Shown here: piece by piece, positions 24,990 to 33,181 of the stretch
Position numbering within the stretch: position 1 is the first letter of the stretch
How the letters are laid out: each line of letters opens with the position of its first letter
Assembly: GCF_000687145.1 (NCBI RefSeq)
Contig: NZ_JMFG01000008.1
Location: 64,878 to 128,877 of the forward strand
Source of the DNA: Thermoanaerobaculum aquaticum
GTDB taxonomy: Bacteria > Acidobacteriota > Thermoanaerobaculia > Thermoanaerobaculales > Thermoanaerobaculaceae
Length of the DNA: 64,000 nucleotides
Direction of reading: 5' to 3'
The notes under the pieces: model-generated
Database searches by the model: none
Told to the model about the DNA's origin: nothing
What the model saw: the letters and a program-made list of their open reading frames with translations, nothing else
Made by a program: the position numbers and the translations under genes

Positions 24990-27323
24990 CTATTGCACGG
25001 TAAGGGCGGTGTCATCAATGAGGAAGCCGGTGGCTAAGCTCGAGTCCTCAGCGCCGTAGAAGTAAATCCGCAAGGTTTGACCCTTGTACTGGGTGATGTC
25101 AAAGCTCTTCTGCACGTAGGTGGAGGTCTTGTTGAGGTTGGAGTAAATGGCCAGCGTCTTGATCAGCGAGTTGTCCGAAGGCCGGCGCAGCTGCACCCAG
25201 AGCCGATCGTAGGCGGTGGTGGTGCTGGTCTCCTGCGTGCGGATCCACAGCCAGAAGGAAAGCGTTACCGAGGTGGCGCTGGCCGGCACCGTGACATCCT
25301 GGTACAGGTATTCGGAGGAAATAGTGCCGTAGCCATTCAGGTAGGCCTTCCAGGAGCCGCTGCGGGGCGCCGGCGAGGCGTTGTTTTCAATGACGCCGGT
25401 GCTCGCCGTCCAAATCACGTTGCCCTGCTCAAACCCCGGGTTTTGCAAAAGCTGGCTACCCGAGCTGCAGGAGGCGGTGAAGTTAATGCCGGTGGCGTTG
25501 GGTCCCACCGTCACCGAGCGGGAGGTGGGGGTAAAGGTGCAGCCGGACTTGGAAGGCGTCACGGTGTAGGTGCCCGCAGCGAGGCCAGAAATGGTGTAGT
25601 TGCCGCTGGCATCGGAGGTGGCGCTGGCGCTACCCGCGGTCACCGTGGCTCCGGAGGTGCCCACGTTTCCGGAAATGGAGTAGGTACCCGGTGCCGAGCA
25701 GCTCCAGGTTCCCGGAACGCCCACCGCATCCCACGCCATTTGCACGGTCTTCCACTCAGGCGTGCAGGTCCCGCCGTACAGATCGGCGGCCGCTTGAGCG
25801 GTGTGGTTGCGGGCTTGCTCAAATGTGTCCGAGGAGGTCATATACACGGTGAGGGCGCGATAAAAGATGGAGCGCATCTTCACCACCCCAAAGCCCGGCA
25901 CGTTCACCGAGGTCTTGCCGCGCGGATGGGTGCCACCGTAGGACATGAGGAAAGCCGCCAAGTTGGCAATCCCCGAGTTGGTGTGCACACCGCAGTAGTC
26001 GTTGGAGGAAGAAGGCGTGCAACCCGAGGCGTAGTTGCGCTCGGGGTAGTAATCCGCCGACTGCCCGTCCTTCTTGGGGTCGTACATGTACCGCAGGGCG
26101 TCCCCGGATTGATTCGGGGTGTAAACATCAGCGCCAATAACCCAATCGGTCTTCACCGAGGGGTCCCCCTGTCCAGCCCAGAACGATGTGGCCCGACCCA
26201 GGATGTCCGACATGGCCTCGTTGAGCGCTCCCGACTCGTTCTGGTAGGCCAGGTTTGCGGTCCGGGAGGTGACACCGTGGGTGAGCTCGTGGGCCGTCAC
26301 ATCCAGGCTGCGGGCCAGATCCCCCAGGGTCGAGCCGTCGCCATCACCGTAGGCCATTTGGTGGATGCTCGAGGTGTCAATCCACGCCGCGTTGTTCTTG
26401 GTGCAACCGAAGAGTCCCGTGGAAAACTGCGCGTGCACGGAAGAGCGCAGCTCCGCTCCTTGCCCATCGTAGGAATCCCGGCCAAACACGTTCTTGTAAA
26501 AGTCGTACGTGGTGCCGGTGCCGTTGTAGGCCCCCATGGCCGATTGATCGGAAGAGCTGCCACCTTCGGAGAACATGAAGGTGCCGGGGAGTTCCGAGCC
26601 GGTATAAATGCACTTTTGGTTGAGGTTGTAAATGGTCCGGTACTTAGCCGTGAATAGCCGCGGCTCCAAGCCCTTCACTTCCCCGGTGGTGGCATCCACG
26701 TAAAAGATGTCCAAATGGGGGTTGCCTTGGTAGGAGTAGTAAACCAGCACCGGCAAAGCCAGGTATGGCACCGTGTCCCGGGCGTAAATCACCGGCGCAC
26801 CCACTTCCACCACCCCTTCCGGCATCCCGCCGTCCGCTTCCACCCGGGCCGTAGCTGCTGCAATGGCCTCTCGCTCCGAAAGACGGGGTGAAACCTCCAG
26901 GTCCAGATCAGGCACAAACTGACCGTTTACCCCCAACACCTGCTGGGAATCCAGGTGCACGATGAGGTCCCCTCCCACCACCGGCACACCGCGGTAGGTT
27001 TGCTGCAACCGCACGTGCTCCTGGCCCAGCTCGTCCCGCTCCACCACCCGCGGGGTGAAGTTGTCCTCAGCCTGGAGACGGAAAAGCGGACCCAGCTCAT
27101 GAACGGCCAAGAGCGCGGCTCCTTCCGCTTGCGGGGCCAAACGGGCTTTCCCCGGACGCCAAAGCTCCCGGGGCACACCCCTCTCGCTTAAGCTCAGCTC
27201 CGCGCCCTCAGGCAGGGCCTGGAGCGCTTGCTCCTGGAGCGCCCAACGGTCCTGGGACGAAGCGGCCCAAAGGGTTCCCGTCCCAAGACCCAAAACCAGC
27301 ATCGCTACTGCCATCCTCCTCAT
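24990..27323 (-). CDS. Secreted M4 (thermolysin-like) metalloprotease with C-terminal accessory domains
   Basis: A 777-residue zinc endopeptidase. A signal peptide (MAVAMLVLGLGTGTLWA) is followed by an FTP/PepSY propeptide (about 60-210). The catalytic domain has HELTH in VTAHELTHGVTSR near 342 and the third zinc ligand Glu in ALNEAMSDILG near 365. A Ser-rich carboxypeptidase-regulatory-like beta domain (YSISGNVGTSGATVT, about 550-620) and a C-terminal jelly-roll/CBM-like domain (LLQNPGFEQGN to the end) would aid substrate binding. ATG 27323 has a GGAGGGAGG site 3 nt upstream; the frame extends 25 codons further up without signal-like sequence. It probably degrades extracellular protein for growth. 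Confidence 0.92.
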   Translation of the reverse strand: MRRMAVAMLVLGLGTGTLWAASSQDRWALQEQALQALPEGAELSLSERGVPRELWRPGKARLAPQAEGAALLAVHELGPLFRLQAEDNFTPRVVERDELGQEHVRLQQTYRGVPVVGGDLIVHLDSQQVLGVNGQFVPDLDLEVSPRLSEREAIAAATARVEADGGMPEGVVEVGAPVIYARDTVPYLALPVLVYYSYQGNPHLDIFYVDATTGEVKGLEPRLFTAKYRTIYNLNQKCIYTGSELPGTFMFSEGGSSSDQSAMGAYNGTGTTYDFYKNVFGRDSYDGQGAELRSSVHAQFSTGLFGCTKNNAAWIDTSSIHQMAYGDGDGSTLGDLARSLDVTAHELTHGVTSRTANLAYQNESGALNEAMSDILGRATSFWAGQGDPSVKTDWVIGADVYTPNQSGDALRYMYDPKKDGQSADYYPERNYASGCTPSSSNDYCGVHTNSGIANLAAFLMSYGGTHPRGKTSVNVPGFGVVKMRSIFYRALTVYMTSSDTFEQARNHTAQAAADLYGGTCTPEWKTVQMAWDAVGVPGTWSCSAPGTYSISGNVGTSGATVTAGSASATSDASGNYTISGLAAGTYTVTPSKSGCTFTPTSRSVTVGPNATGINFTASCSSGSQLLQNPGFEQGNVIWTASTGVIENNASPAPRSGSWKAYLNGYGTISSEYLYQDVTVPASATSVTLSFWLWIRTQETSTTTAYDRLWVQLRRPSDNSLIKTLAIYSNLNKTSTYVQKSFDITQYKGQTLRIYFYGAEDSSLATGFLIDDTALTVQ

Positions 27324-27477
27324 GGTTCCTCCCTCCTCCCCCTGTTGGGGAAGCTTGAATTGGCAAATCAAAGGCAGAAACGGCTTCAAGCCCTTCACCT
27401 CCTGGTGCTGGGGCCTTTTTTACCCGGAGGCCCAGGGAGGGGGAAGGCGTTTTTTTCCGAGAAAGGTCAGGGAAACG

Positions 27478-27876
27478 TCAGGTTTTCATGACAAAGGCGC
27501 CCCGGTGGTGGCGCAAGCGCGGGAAAAAGCCAGAAAGCTCCACCGCCACCACGTCAAAGCGGCAAGGGGGCAGAGGGCCCCGGCGCTGGGAAAGGTACGC
27601 CTTGGCGACCCGCGCGAGCTGCGCTTGCTTGCCCAAGGAAACGGCCTCTTCCGGCAACCCCACCTGCCGGGAGGTCCGGGTTTTCACCTCCACGAAGACC
27701 AGAAGCTCGCGCCGGCGCATCACCAAATCCAGCTCCCCCAGGGTGCAACGCCAGTTGCGAGCTTCCAGGCGGTAGCCTTTGAGCCAAAGCCACAGGAGCG
27801 CCAGGGTTTCCCCCCAGCGGGCAAGCCGCAGGTGCCGGCCTTTGTGGGAACTCGAAGGAAGCGCCTTAGCTTTCAC
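27478..27876 (-). CDS. YraN/UPF0102 family endonuclease-like protein
   Basis: A 132-residue restriction-endonuclease-fold protein. The PD-(D/E)xK core is visible as GELDLVMRR followed by LLVFVEVKTRTS near 48-72. The family often lies near rnhB or the ribosomal S16/TrmD region; here it follows the Fe-S oxidoreductase, which it overlaps by 11 nt, so it is cotranscribed with it. The cellular role of the family is not well defined. Confidence 0.85.
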   Translation of the reverse strand: MKAKALPSSSHKGRHLRLARWGETLALLWLWLKGYRLEARNWRCTLGELDLVMRRRELLVFVEVKTRTSRQVGLPEEAVSLGKQAQLARVAKAYLSQRRGPLPPCRFDVVAVELSGFFPRLRHHRGAFVMKT

Positions 27877-29869
27877 CTAAAGCCTGGGCCGCCAACTGCA
27901 CCACATCGAGGGTCTTAGCTTGCTCCCTTCCCAGCTCCCCCTGGGCGTTGCCGATCATGATGGCGCAGAAGGGGCAGGCCACCGCCACATCCTGGCAACC
28001 GGACCCCTCCAGCTGCTGCAGGCGGGTTTGGTTGATGCGGCTGCCCAGCTTTTCCTCCAGCCACATGCGGCCACCACCGGCCCCACAGCACATGGACTTT
28101 TCCCGGGAAAGAGGGGCTTCCTTCAGCTGCAAACCGGGGATGGCCGCCAAAACCTCCCGGGGGGCGTCAAACTCCCGGTTGGTGCGGCCCAAATAGCAGG
28201 GATCGTGGAAGGTGAGTTCCTGGTGGAGCTCCTTGGTAAGCTTGAGCCTTCCTTCCCGCAAAAGCTGGGCCAGCAGCTGTGTGCCGTGGACCACCTCGTA
28301 CTGGCCGCCAAAATCGGGATACTCGTTTTTCAACGTGTGCAAGCAGTGCGGGCAGTTGGTGACGATCTTTTTCACGCCGTAGCGGTTGAGGGTTTCCACG
28401 TTGGCCTGGGCCAGCATTTGGAACAGGTACTCGTTTCCCAAACGACGGGCCGCATCCCCGGTGCAGGTTTCCTCGGGTCCCAAAATGGCAAACTTGACCC
28501 CCGCAGCCTTGAGGAGCCTGGCCAGCGCTACCGAGGTGCGCTTGCCCTGGTCGTCAAAGGAGCCGGCGCACCCTACCCAGAACAGGTACTCGAACTCACC
28601 AGCTTCGCTGGCCAGGGGCACATCCAGGCCCCTGGCCCAATCCGCCCGGCTGTCCGCCGGCAGCTGCCAGGGGTTGCCTGCGGTTTCCATGCCGCGGAAG
28701 GCCGGCTCGGCTTCCGGGGGGAACTCCGCCTTTTCCAGCACCAGGTGCCGGCGCATTTCCACGATCTTGTCGGTGTAGGAGATGAAAAGCGGGCAGGCCT
28801 CCTCGCACCAGCGGCAGGTGGTACAGGCCCAAACCGTTTCCGGGTTAATCACCGGCCCCGCCAGGTCTGAAAGTTCGCCCTTCTTCCCACTTAGGATGAG
28901 CCCGCTGTTGGCGGTGAGGTGATCCCGCAGGTCAATGGTGAAATCTCTGGGGATGAGGGGCTTGCCGGTAATGGTGGTGGGGCAAACCACCGTGCAGCGG
29001 CCGCACTCGGTGCAGGTGTAAAGGTCCAAGAGCTGCTTCCACGTGAAGTCGGTGACCTTGGCGGCCCCCAGAGTAGTGCCTTCTTCGATGTTTTCCAAAT
29101 CCATCTTGGTGAGCTTGCCGGGTTGCTCCAGGGGCCGCAAAAGCACGTTGGGAAGCGAAAGGTACACGTGAAAGTGCTTGGAATACGGGAGGTAATTGGC
29201 AAAAACGAAGAGCACCAACACGTGGAGCCACCAGGAAACGGCATACACGGCATCGAGCGTCCCTGCCGCCGAACCCGCAAACCACCCGGCTACGAACTTG
29301 GAAACCACCGCGCCCTGAAAGCCTTCCGCAGCTCCCGCAGCCAGGCGCGGCGCATCCATGGTGATGTCGGTGATCATGAGGGTAGCGATCATGCCCAAGA
29401 TGAACCAGGCGTCGGCCGAATACTCCAGGCGCGCCGGGCGGGTCACTGCCCGGCGGAACATGGCCACGCCCACCCCCAAGAGCACCAAAACCGCAAACAC
29501 ATCCTTGGTAAAGCCGTAAACGGTGCCAAAGCCTCCGGAAAGGAAGGGAAGCCCATGGCCGCCGGTGATGCCTTCATAGACGAGGGCCAAGGAGCGCAAA
29601 AGGAACACGCAAAAGCCCCAGAAGATCAGCGCGTGCATAACCCCCGGCACAGGATCGGAAAACATGCGCTTTTGACCCAGCACGTACACCACCACGTCCC
29701 AAATCCTGCGACCCCATTGCCCCAACACCACCCCACGCCGCCCGGCAGCCACCAACTTCAAGCGCCGGGTGAGCGAATAGGCCACCCCGGCAGCGGCAAG
29801 CAAAAGCAACAACCAAAAAAGCCACAAACCTAACCCAGAACCCGGAAAAAGCTGCGTGGCGTGGTGCAT
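27866..29869 (-). CDS. Membrane Fe-S oxidoreductase, ETF:quinone oxidoreductase-like (FadF/EMO type)
   Basis: A 667-residue protein with an N-terminal NarI-like membrane domain of five or six helices (about 10-245), two 4Fe-4S motifs, CTECGRCTVVCPTT near 292 and CTTCRWCEEACPLF near 355, and two CCG domains (LFWVGCAGSF ... TNCPHCLHTLK and FHDPCYLGR ... MCCGAGGGRMW). This is the architecture of the EMO/FadF proteins that take electrons from ETF during acyl-CoA oxidation and pass them through hemes to menaquinone. With fadNA, crotonase and glutaryl-CoA dehydrogenase in the window that role is likely. No etfAB is adjacent. ATG 29869 has a GGGAGGGG site; the frame extends upstream without domain content. 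Confidence 0.88.
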   Translation of the reverse strand: MHHATQLFPGSGLGLWLFWLLLLLAAAGVAYSLTRRLKLVAAGRRGVVLGQWGRRIWDVVVYVLGQKRMFSDPVPGVMHALIFWGFCVFLLRSLALVYEGITGGHGLPFLSGGFGTVYGFTKDVFAVLVLLGVGVAMFRRAVTRPARLEYSADAWFILGMIATLMITDITMDAPRLAAGAAEGFQGAVVSKFVAGWFAGSAAGTLDAVYAVSWWLHVLVLFVFANYLPYSKHFHVYLSLPNVLLRPLEQPGKLTKMDLENIEEGTTLGAAKVTDFTWKQLLDLYTCTECGRCTVVCPTTITGKPLIPRDFTIDLRDHLTANSGLILSGKKGELSDLAGPVINPETVWACTTCRWCEEACPLFISYTDKIVEMRRHLVLEKAEFPPEAEPAFRGMETAGNPWQLPADSRADWARGLDVPLASEAGEFEYLFWVGCAGSFDDQGKRTSVALARLLKAAGVKFAILGPEETCTGDAARRLGNEYLFQMLAQANVETLNRYGVKKIVTNCPHCLHTLKNEYPDFGGQYEVVHGTQLLAQLLREGRLKLTKELHQELTFHDPCYLGRTNREFDAPREVLAAIPGLQLKEAPLSREKSMCCGAGGGRMWLEEKLGSRINQTRLQQLEGSGCQDVAVACPFCAIMIGNAQGELGREQAKTLDVVQLAAQALGES

Positions 29870-29888
29870 AGCCCCTCCCTTCCCGGCA

Positions 29889-29917
29889 ATTATGCCAAAG
29901 AAAGGGATGTTTGCCAC
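29889..29917 (-). promoter_or_regulatory. Promoter of the Fe-S oxidoreductase gene
   Basis: On the minus strand GTGGCA (29917-29912), a 17-bp spacer and CATAAT (29894-29889) place the start near 29882, about 13 nt before the ATG, with the GGGAGGGG site in between. Confidence 0.5.
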
Positions 29918-30010
29918 AGAACTCTTATCAAGGTGAGGCTCTTCGTTGGACGAGACCTCCAAAGGCTCGGAAGCAAAAGCCTGTGGGGATTTTTTAGTGC
30001 GAAACCGCTC

Positions 30011-30019
30011 TGTTACAAT
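30011..30019 (+). promoter_or_regulatory. Extended -10 promoter upstream of a structured leader
   Basis: TGTTACAAT is an extended -10 (TG, one base, TACAAT). The predicted start is near 30026, about 147 nt upstream of the GNAT gene start. Confidence 0.6.
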
Positions 30020-30172
30020 GGCTCGGCGGTGGTTTATCGCCGGCGTTAGCCGATCTTTCACAGAGCACGCCGCGGGCGTGAGCGTCAGGCCAGAAGGCCG
30101 GCACCAGCAGAGCGGGAAGAAGCCCGGCGAGTACAGGTGAGCGCTTGGGGGAAGCATGGAGAAGGGGGAAGC
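30020..30172 (+). ncRNA. Structured 5' leader or small RNA, unknown type
   Basis: The untranslated stretch between an extended -10 promoter and the GNAT gene can form four successive hairpins: GGCT+CGGCG with CGCCG+AGCC (30020-30051), CACGCC/GGCGTG with a 3-nt loop (30066-30080), GGCC/GGCC with loop AGAA (30088-30099), and CGGG/CCCG (30113-30126). No T-run follows. It could be a regulatory leader or an independent RNA. It does not match riboswitch classes I can recognise by eye. Confidence 0.35.
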
Positions 30173-31117
30173 ATGAGCGGAAAGGTCAAGGTACTGCCCA
30201 CGTCGCGGATTGGCGTTGGCCCGCTTGCCGACATGGCCGAGCAATTCCGTTCCTTCCTTCCCGGTTGGGAGGACACCCGCCCCACCTCGGAAAAGAGCCG
30301 GCAGCCCTCCGATTTGCGCTGGGATTTGGAGCACTTAGCCCAGCACGACGCCGATGGCCTGCTGGTCGCCAGCCTGGGCTCCGAGGTTGTGGGCTTCGTG
30401 GCCAGCTTCGTCCGCTCCCGTTGGCTCTTAATTTCTCAGCTCTGGGTCCTACCGGAGTACCTTAAAGCCGGTGCCGCCGAGGCACTCCTCCGTCGTGCTT
30501 TGCTTTTCGGCGAGCGCTCGGGAACTACAAAAGCGGCCTTCCACGCCCTGACACCCTGGCAAATTGCACTGGGCCTGGGTTTTGGTCTTTCGCCGGCGTT
30601 TCCCCTTTTGCGCCTGGTGATTCCCGTGGACAAAGCCCTGCCTTTGGCGCATCAACTGGCCAAGCTGCAACCGGGTGCCGAGGTCACCGCCGAAGCGGTG
30701 GGGCGCCGCGCGTACTTTGCCGACCTGGAGCGGTTGGATCGGCTGGTCCGGGGCTTTGCCCGCCCCATGGACCACGAGTACTGGCTCTTTTCCCGAAACC
30801 TGCGGCTGGCCGTGGTGCGGGAAGGCGAAAGGATCATGGCTTACGCCTACGGGGGCCCCGGTCAGTGCGGGCCGGTGGTGGGAGCCACCGAGGAAGCCTC
30901 CCTTTCGGCCTTCGGTTGGGCCTTGCAGCTCGCCGCTGGTTCGGTGGCTGAAAAGGCCGAAAACGCCTCGGTAGCCTGTCTTGTGCCCACAGCCTTTGCC
31001 CGGGTTTTTGATCACCTCCTCGAGGCCCAGCCGGAATTCACCGCCACCTCCTTTTGGCTGGCCAACGAAAACCCCCGGGCCGGGTACTTCGTGCCGGCAA
31101 GCTTTAGCTTGTTGTAA
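30173..31117 (+). CDS. Two-domain GNAT-like acetyltransferase
   Basis: A 314-residue protein. The N-terminal half looks like a GNAT domain (GLLVASLGSEVVGFVASFVRSRWLLISQLWVLPEYLKAGAAEAL split around residues 55-110), with the acetyl-CoA loop altered from R/Q-x-x-G-x-G to LKAGAAEAL. The C-terminal half (about 195-305) repeats the topology. Neither half has a perfect acetyl-CoA signature, so activity is uncertain. GGGGGAA precedes the ATG at 30173. It is divergent from the Fe-S oxidoreductase and has a long structured leader. Confidence 0.6.
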   Translation: MSGKVKVLPTSRIGVGPLADMAEQFRSFLPGWEDTRPTSEKSRQPSDLRWDLEHLAQHDADGLLVASLGSEVVGFVASFVRSRWLLISQLWVLPEYLKAGAAEALLRRALLFGERSGTTKAAFHALTPWQIALGLGFGLSPAFPLLRLVIPVDKALPLAHQLAKLQPGAEVTAEAVGRRAYFADLERLDRLVRGFARPMDHEYWLFSRNLRLAVVREGERIMAYAYGGPGQCGPVVGATEEASLSAFGWALQLAAGSVAEKAENASVACLVPTAFARVFDHLLEAQPEFTATSFWLANENPRAGYFVPASFSLL

Positions 31118-31127
31118 ACCGCAGGCG

Positions 31128-31358
31128 CTACAAGCCCAAAGCGGCCAGTTCGGTGCTTTTCCCCCGAAACCCCACGCTGCACCTTTCGTGATCCACCACC
31201 ACCGGCACCGCTCGCTCAAAGGTCCAGCGGGCCAGCTCTCCGATCCTTTCTGGCTCGCGGCTCAGGTTCACCGCCACAAAGGAAACCCGCCGCTTTTGGA
31301 GATCGGCGAGCAAAAGCTCGCAAAAGGGACAACCATCGGCCACGTAAACCAGGATCAA
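31128..31358 (-). CDS. Glutaredoxin-family protein
   Basis: A 76-residue thioredoxin-fold protein with the dithiol site CPFC at residues 10-13, the cis-Pro in RAVPVVVD near 51 and a C-terminal FRGKSTELAALGL helix. It is typical of stand-alone glutaredoxin-like proteins that reduce small disulfides or carry thiol adducts. TTG at 31358 is the only sensible start, with GAGGG 8-9 nt upstream. It converges on the GNAT gene 11 nt away. Confidence 0.8.
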   Translation of the reverse strand: MILVYVADGCPFCELLLADLQKRRVSFVAVNLSREPERIGELARWTFERAVPVVVDHERCSVGFRGKSTELAALGL

Positions 31359-31469
31359 CTTTTTGGCCCTCTTCGGTAGATGCGTCCCCCGTTTCCGCTC
31401 ACGTCTCTAATACCTCTAACGTGTAACGATCCCCAAGAGTTGCAGCGAAGGTAAACGACCGACCCCTGT

Positions 31470-31961
31470 TCATGCCTGTACCTCGTTGCCACCATCCTCA
31501 ATAGTATCGTGAAACCGGATGGAGAGAACGCCACCAAGCACAATAGCCGAACCGACGAGCAGCAGCACATACAGCGGGGCAGAGAACCCAAAGATAAAAA
31601 ACCATGCATAGGTGGACACGATGAGCGCAATGGTGCTGCCCCACGACCACCTGAATTCGTTCAAGTACCCGAACAGCCGCATAGTCACGGCCTCGAAGAT
31701 CCCAAGCAATGGGTTCACCATATGGAAGGCTAACATCATGAAAAACGCTGTGATACCGTCGTAAAGAAACCAGAGTGCCCGTGCCGTATTACTCCCTGGC
31801 CTTGAGGTTGAAAAGCCCACAGCAAGAGTCAGACACGCAAGGCTGCCTTTTTCTACTTCATACCCGTTAAGCTTAAGCAGGAGGTACAAAAGCGCGTAGC
31901 ACAGCAGCGCCACAACGGCAATACCGTAAAATGACCTCAGTATTCTTGTCAGTGTCTGCAT
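31470..31961 (-). CDS. Small integral membrane protein, unknown, lower GC than its surroundings
   Basis: A 163-residue protein with four hydrophobic helices (about 12-33, 62-85, 105-125, 132-155) and no family I recognise. ATG 31961 has GGGGAG 10 nt upstream; an upstream TTG would add six residues. Its base composition is visibly more balanced than neighbouring genes and it uses codons such as ATA and AGA more freely, so it may be a recent acquisition. No operon partner is present. Confidence 0.55.
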   Translation of the reverse strand: MQTLTRILRSFYGIAVVALLCYALLYLLLKLNGYEVEKGSLACLTLAVGFSTSRPGSNTARALWFLYDGITAFFMMLAFHMVNPLLGIFEAVTMRLFGYLNEFRWSWGSTIALIVSTYAWFFIFGFSAPLYVLLLVGSAIVLGGVLSIRFHDTIEDGGNEVQA

Positions 31962-32269
31962 CTTAATCTTTCTCCCCAAAGATTTGACCAGACCCCGCCT
32001 CAGTTTTAGATTTTGTGTTCACCGTAAACCTACATGCAACGAAAGGTCGCTAGACCCACGCCCCTGTCCTTGGCGTCGCGTATTTTGCCATAAAGAAACC
32101 CGGGGCGGGCTCCGCAACTGCCGCGCCGGGGCATTCGTTTGCGTGAATCATCCAGCAAATCCTATCTTGGCGAGCTACAAAAATAAAGGCCTATGCCGAC
32201 ATTTCCGGTCAAGCACCCAATTCGATGGTCCCATCATCAAGGTCGAGAAGAAAGCTTAACCCAGCCCAG
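31962..32269. other. Non-coding gap of about 308 bp with lower GC
   Basis: I see no convincing gene, RNA or repeat. The composition is lower-GC like the adjacent membrane gene. A short plus-strand open frame (31984-32259) has no protein-like features. It may be remnant DNA from an insertion between the glutaredoxin gene and era. Confidence 0.4.
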
Positions 32270-33181
32270 CTACTCATCCCAGGGTACGTCCACCGGCTCC
32301 AGCTCAGAAAGCACGTGGGGCTTTTCCCGCCAGCCGGGGTGGGCCTTCACCCGCAGGTCCAGGTACAACCTTACCCCCAGGATCTTCTCAATGCGCTCCC
32401 GGGCCGCTTGACCCACGGCTTTGATCATGCGGCCGCCGCGGCCCACGACGATGGCCTTTTGGCTCTCCCGCTCCACCAAGATGTCGGCCCACACCTTCAG
32501 GAGGGGAATCTCGCCCGGGCGCTCTTCTTCCTCCATGTGCCGAACCAAAACAGCAGTGGTAAAGGGCAGTTCCGCTTCCACCCGCTCCAGGAGCGCTTCG
32601 CGGATAAGCTCGGCAATGAAGAAGCGCTCGCTCTGGGTGGTGGTGGCGTCCGCCGGCAGCAGCGGCTCACCCTCGGGGAGCAGGGCAAAAAGATGCATGA
32701 GGAGGATGGGGATGCCCTCGCCGGTGAGCGCCGAAAGGGGAACGATGGCGGCGTAGGAGCGGCGCTCGGTGTAAAAGGCAATCCGCTCTGAAAGGTGCTT
32801 GCGCGCTGCCGAAAGGTCCAGCTTGTTGGGTACCAGAACCACCGGCGTGGAAAGGCCGGAAAGCAGCTCCACCACAAACTCCTCGCCGTGGCCCGGAGGT
32901 TCATCGGCGGCAAACATCTGCACCACCACATCCACTTCCTGAATGGTTTCCCGCAGCACGTGCATCATCTGCACGTTCATGCGGTGCAGGGGACGGTGAA
33001 CCCCCGGTAAATCGAAGAGGACAATTTGCCCCCGCTCGTCGTTGACCACCCCCACGATACGGTGGCGGGTGGTTTGCGGACGCGGCGAAACGATGGCCAC
33101 CTTTTGCCCCGCCAGCGCGTTGATGAGCGTGCTTTTGCCCACGTTGGGTCGGCCCACCAACGCCACCGTCCCGCTCTTCAT
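32270..33181 (-). CDS. era: GTPase Era
   Basis: A 303-residue ribosome-assembly GTPase that binds the 3' end of 16S rRNA. G1 is GRPNVGKST near residue 10, G3 is DLPG near 58, G4 is NKLD near 118, and the C-terminal KH domain has VVGRGGRMIKAVGQAAR near 245. ATG 33181 overlaps the stop of the CBS transporter gene by 4 nt. It is the last gene of the phoH/7TM-HD/ybeY/CBS/era run, a conserved RNA and ribosome maturation neighbourhood. Confidence 0.95.
   Translation of the reverse strand: MKSGTVALVGRPNVGKSTLINALAGQKVAIVSPRPQTTRHRIVGVVNDERGQIVLFDLPGVHRPLHRMNVQMMHVLRETIQEVDVVVQMFAADEPPGHGEEFVVELLSGLSTPVVLVPNKLDLSAARKHLSERIAFYTERRSYAAIVPLSALTGEGIPILLMHLFALLPEGEPLLPADATTTQSERFFIAELIREALLERVEAELPFTTAVLVRHMEEEERPGEIPLLKVWADILVERESQKAIVVGRGGRMIKAVGQAARERIEKILGVRLYLDLRVKAHPGWREKPHVLSELEPVDVPWDE

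Noticed and set aside
25077..26657. A 526-codon plus-strand open frame opposite the M4 protease
   Set aside because: Antisense to the HELTH-containing protease; the sequence is valine- and glycine-rich low complexity.
30080..30112. Resemblance of the leader to the SRP RNA apical region (TCAGG near AGAAGG and CAGCAG)
   Set aside because: The GGAA-type tetraloop and the symmetric and asymmetric loops of SRP RNA do not line up, and no long closing helix is formed by the flanks.
31984..32259. A 91-codon plus-strand open frame in the low-GC gap
   Set aside because: No start signal, no protein-like composition and no neighbours on that strand.
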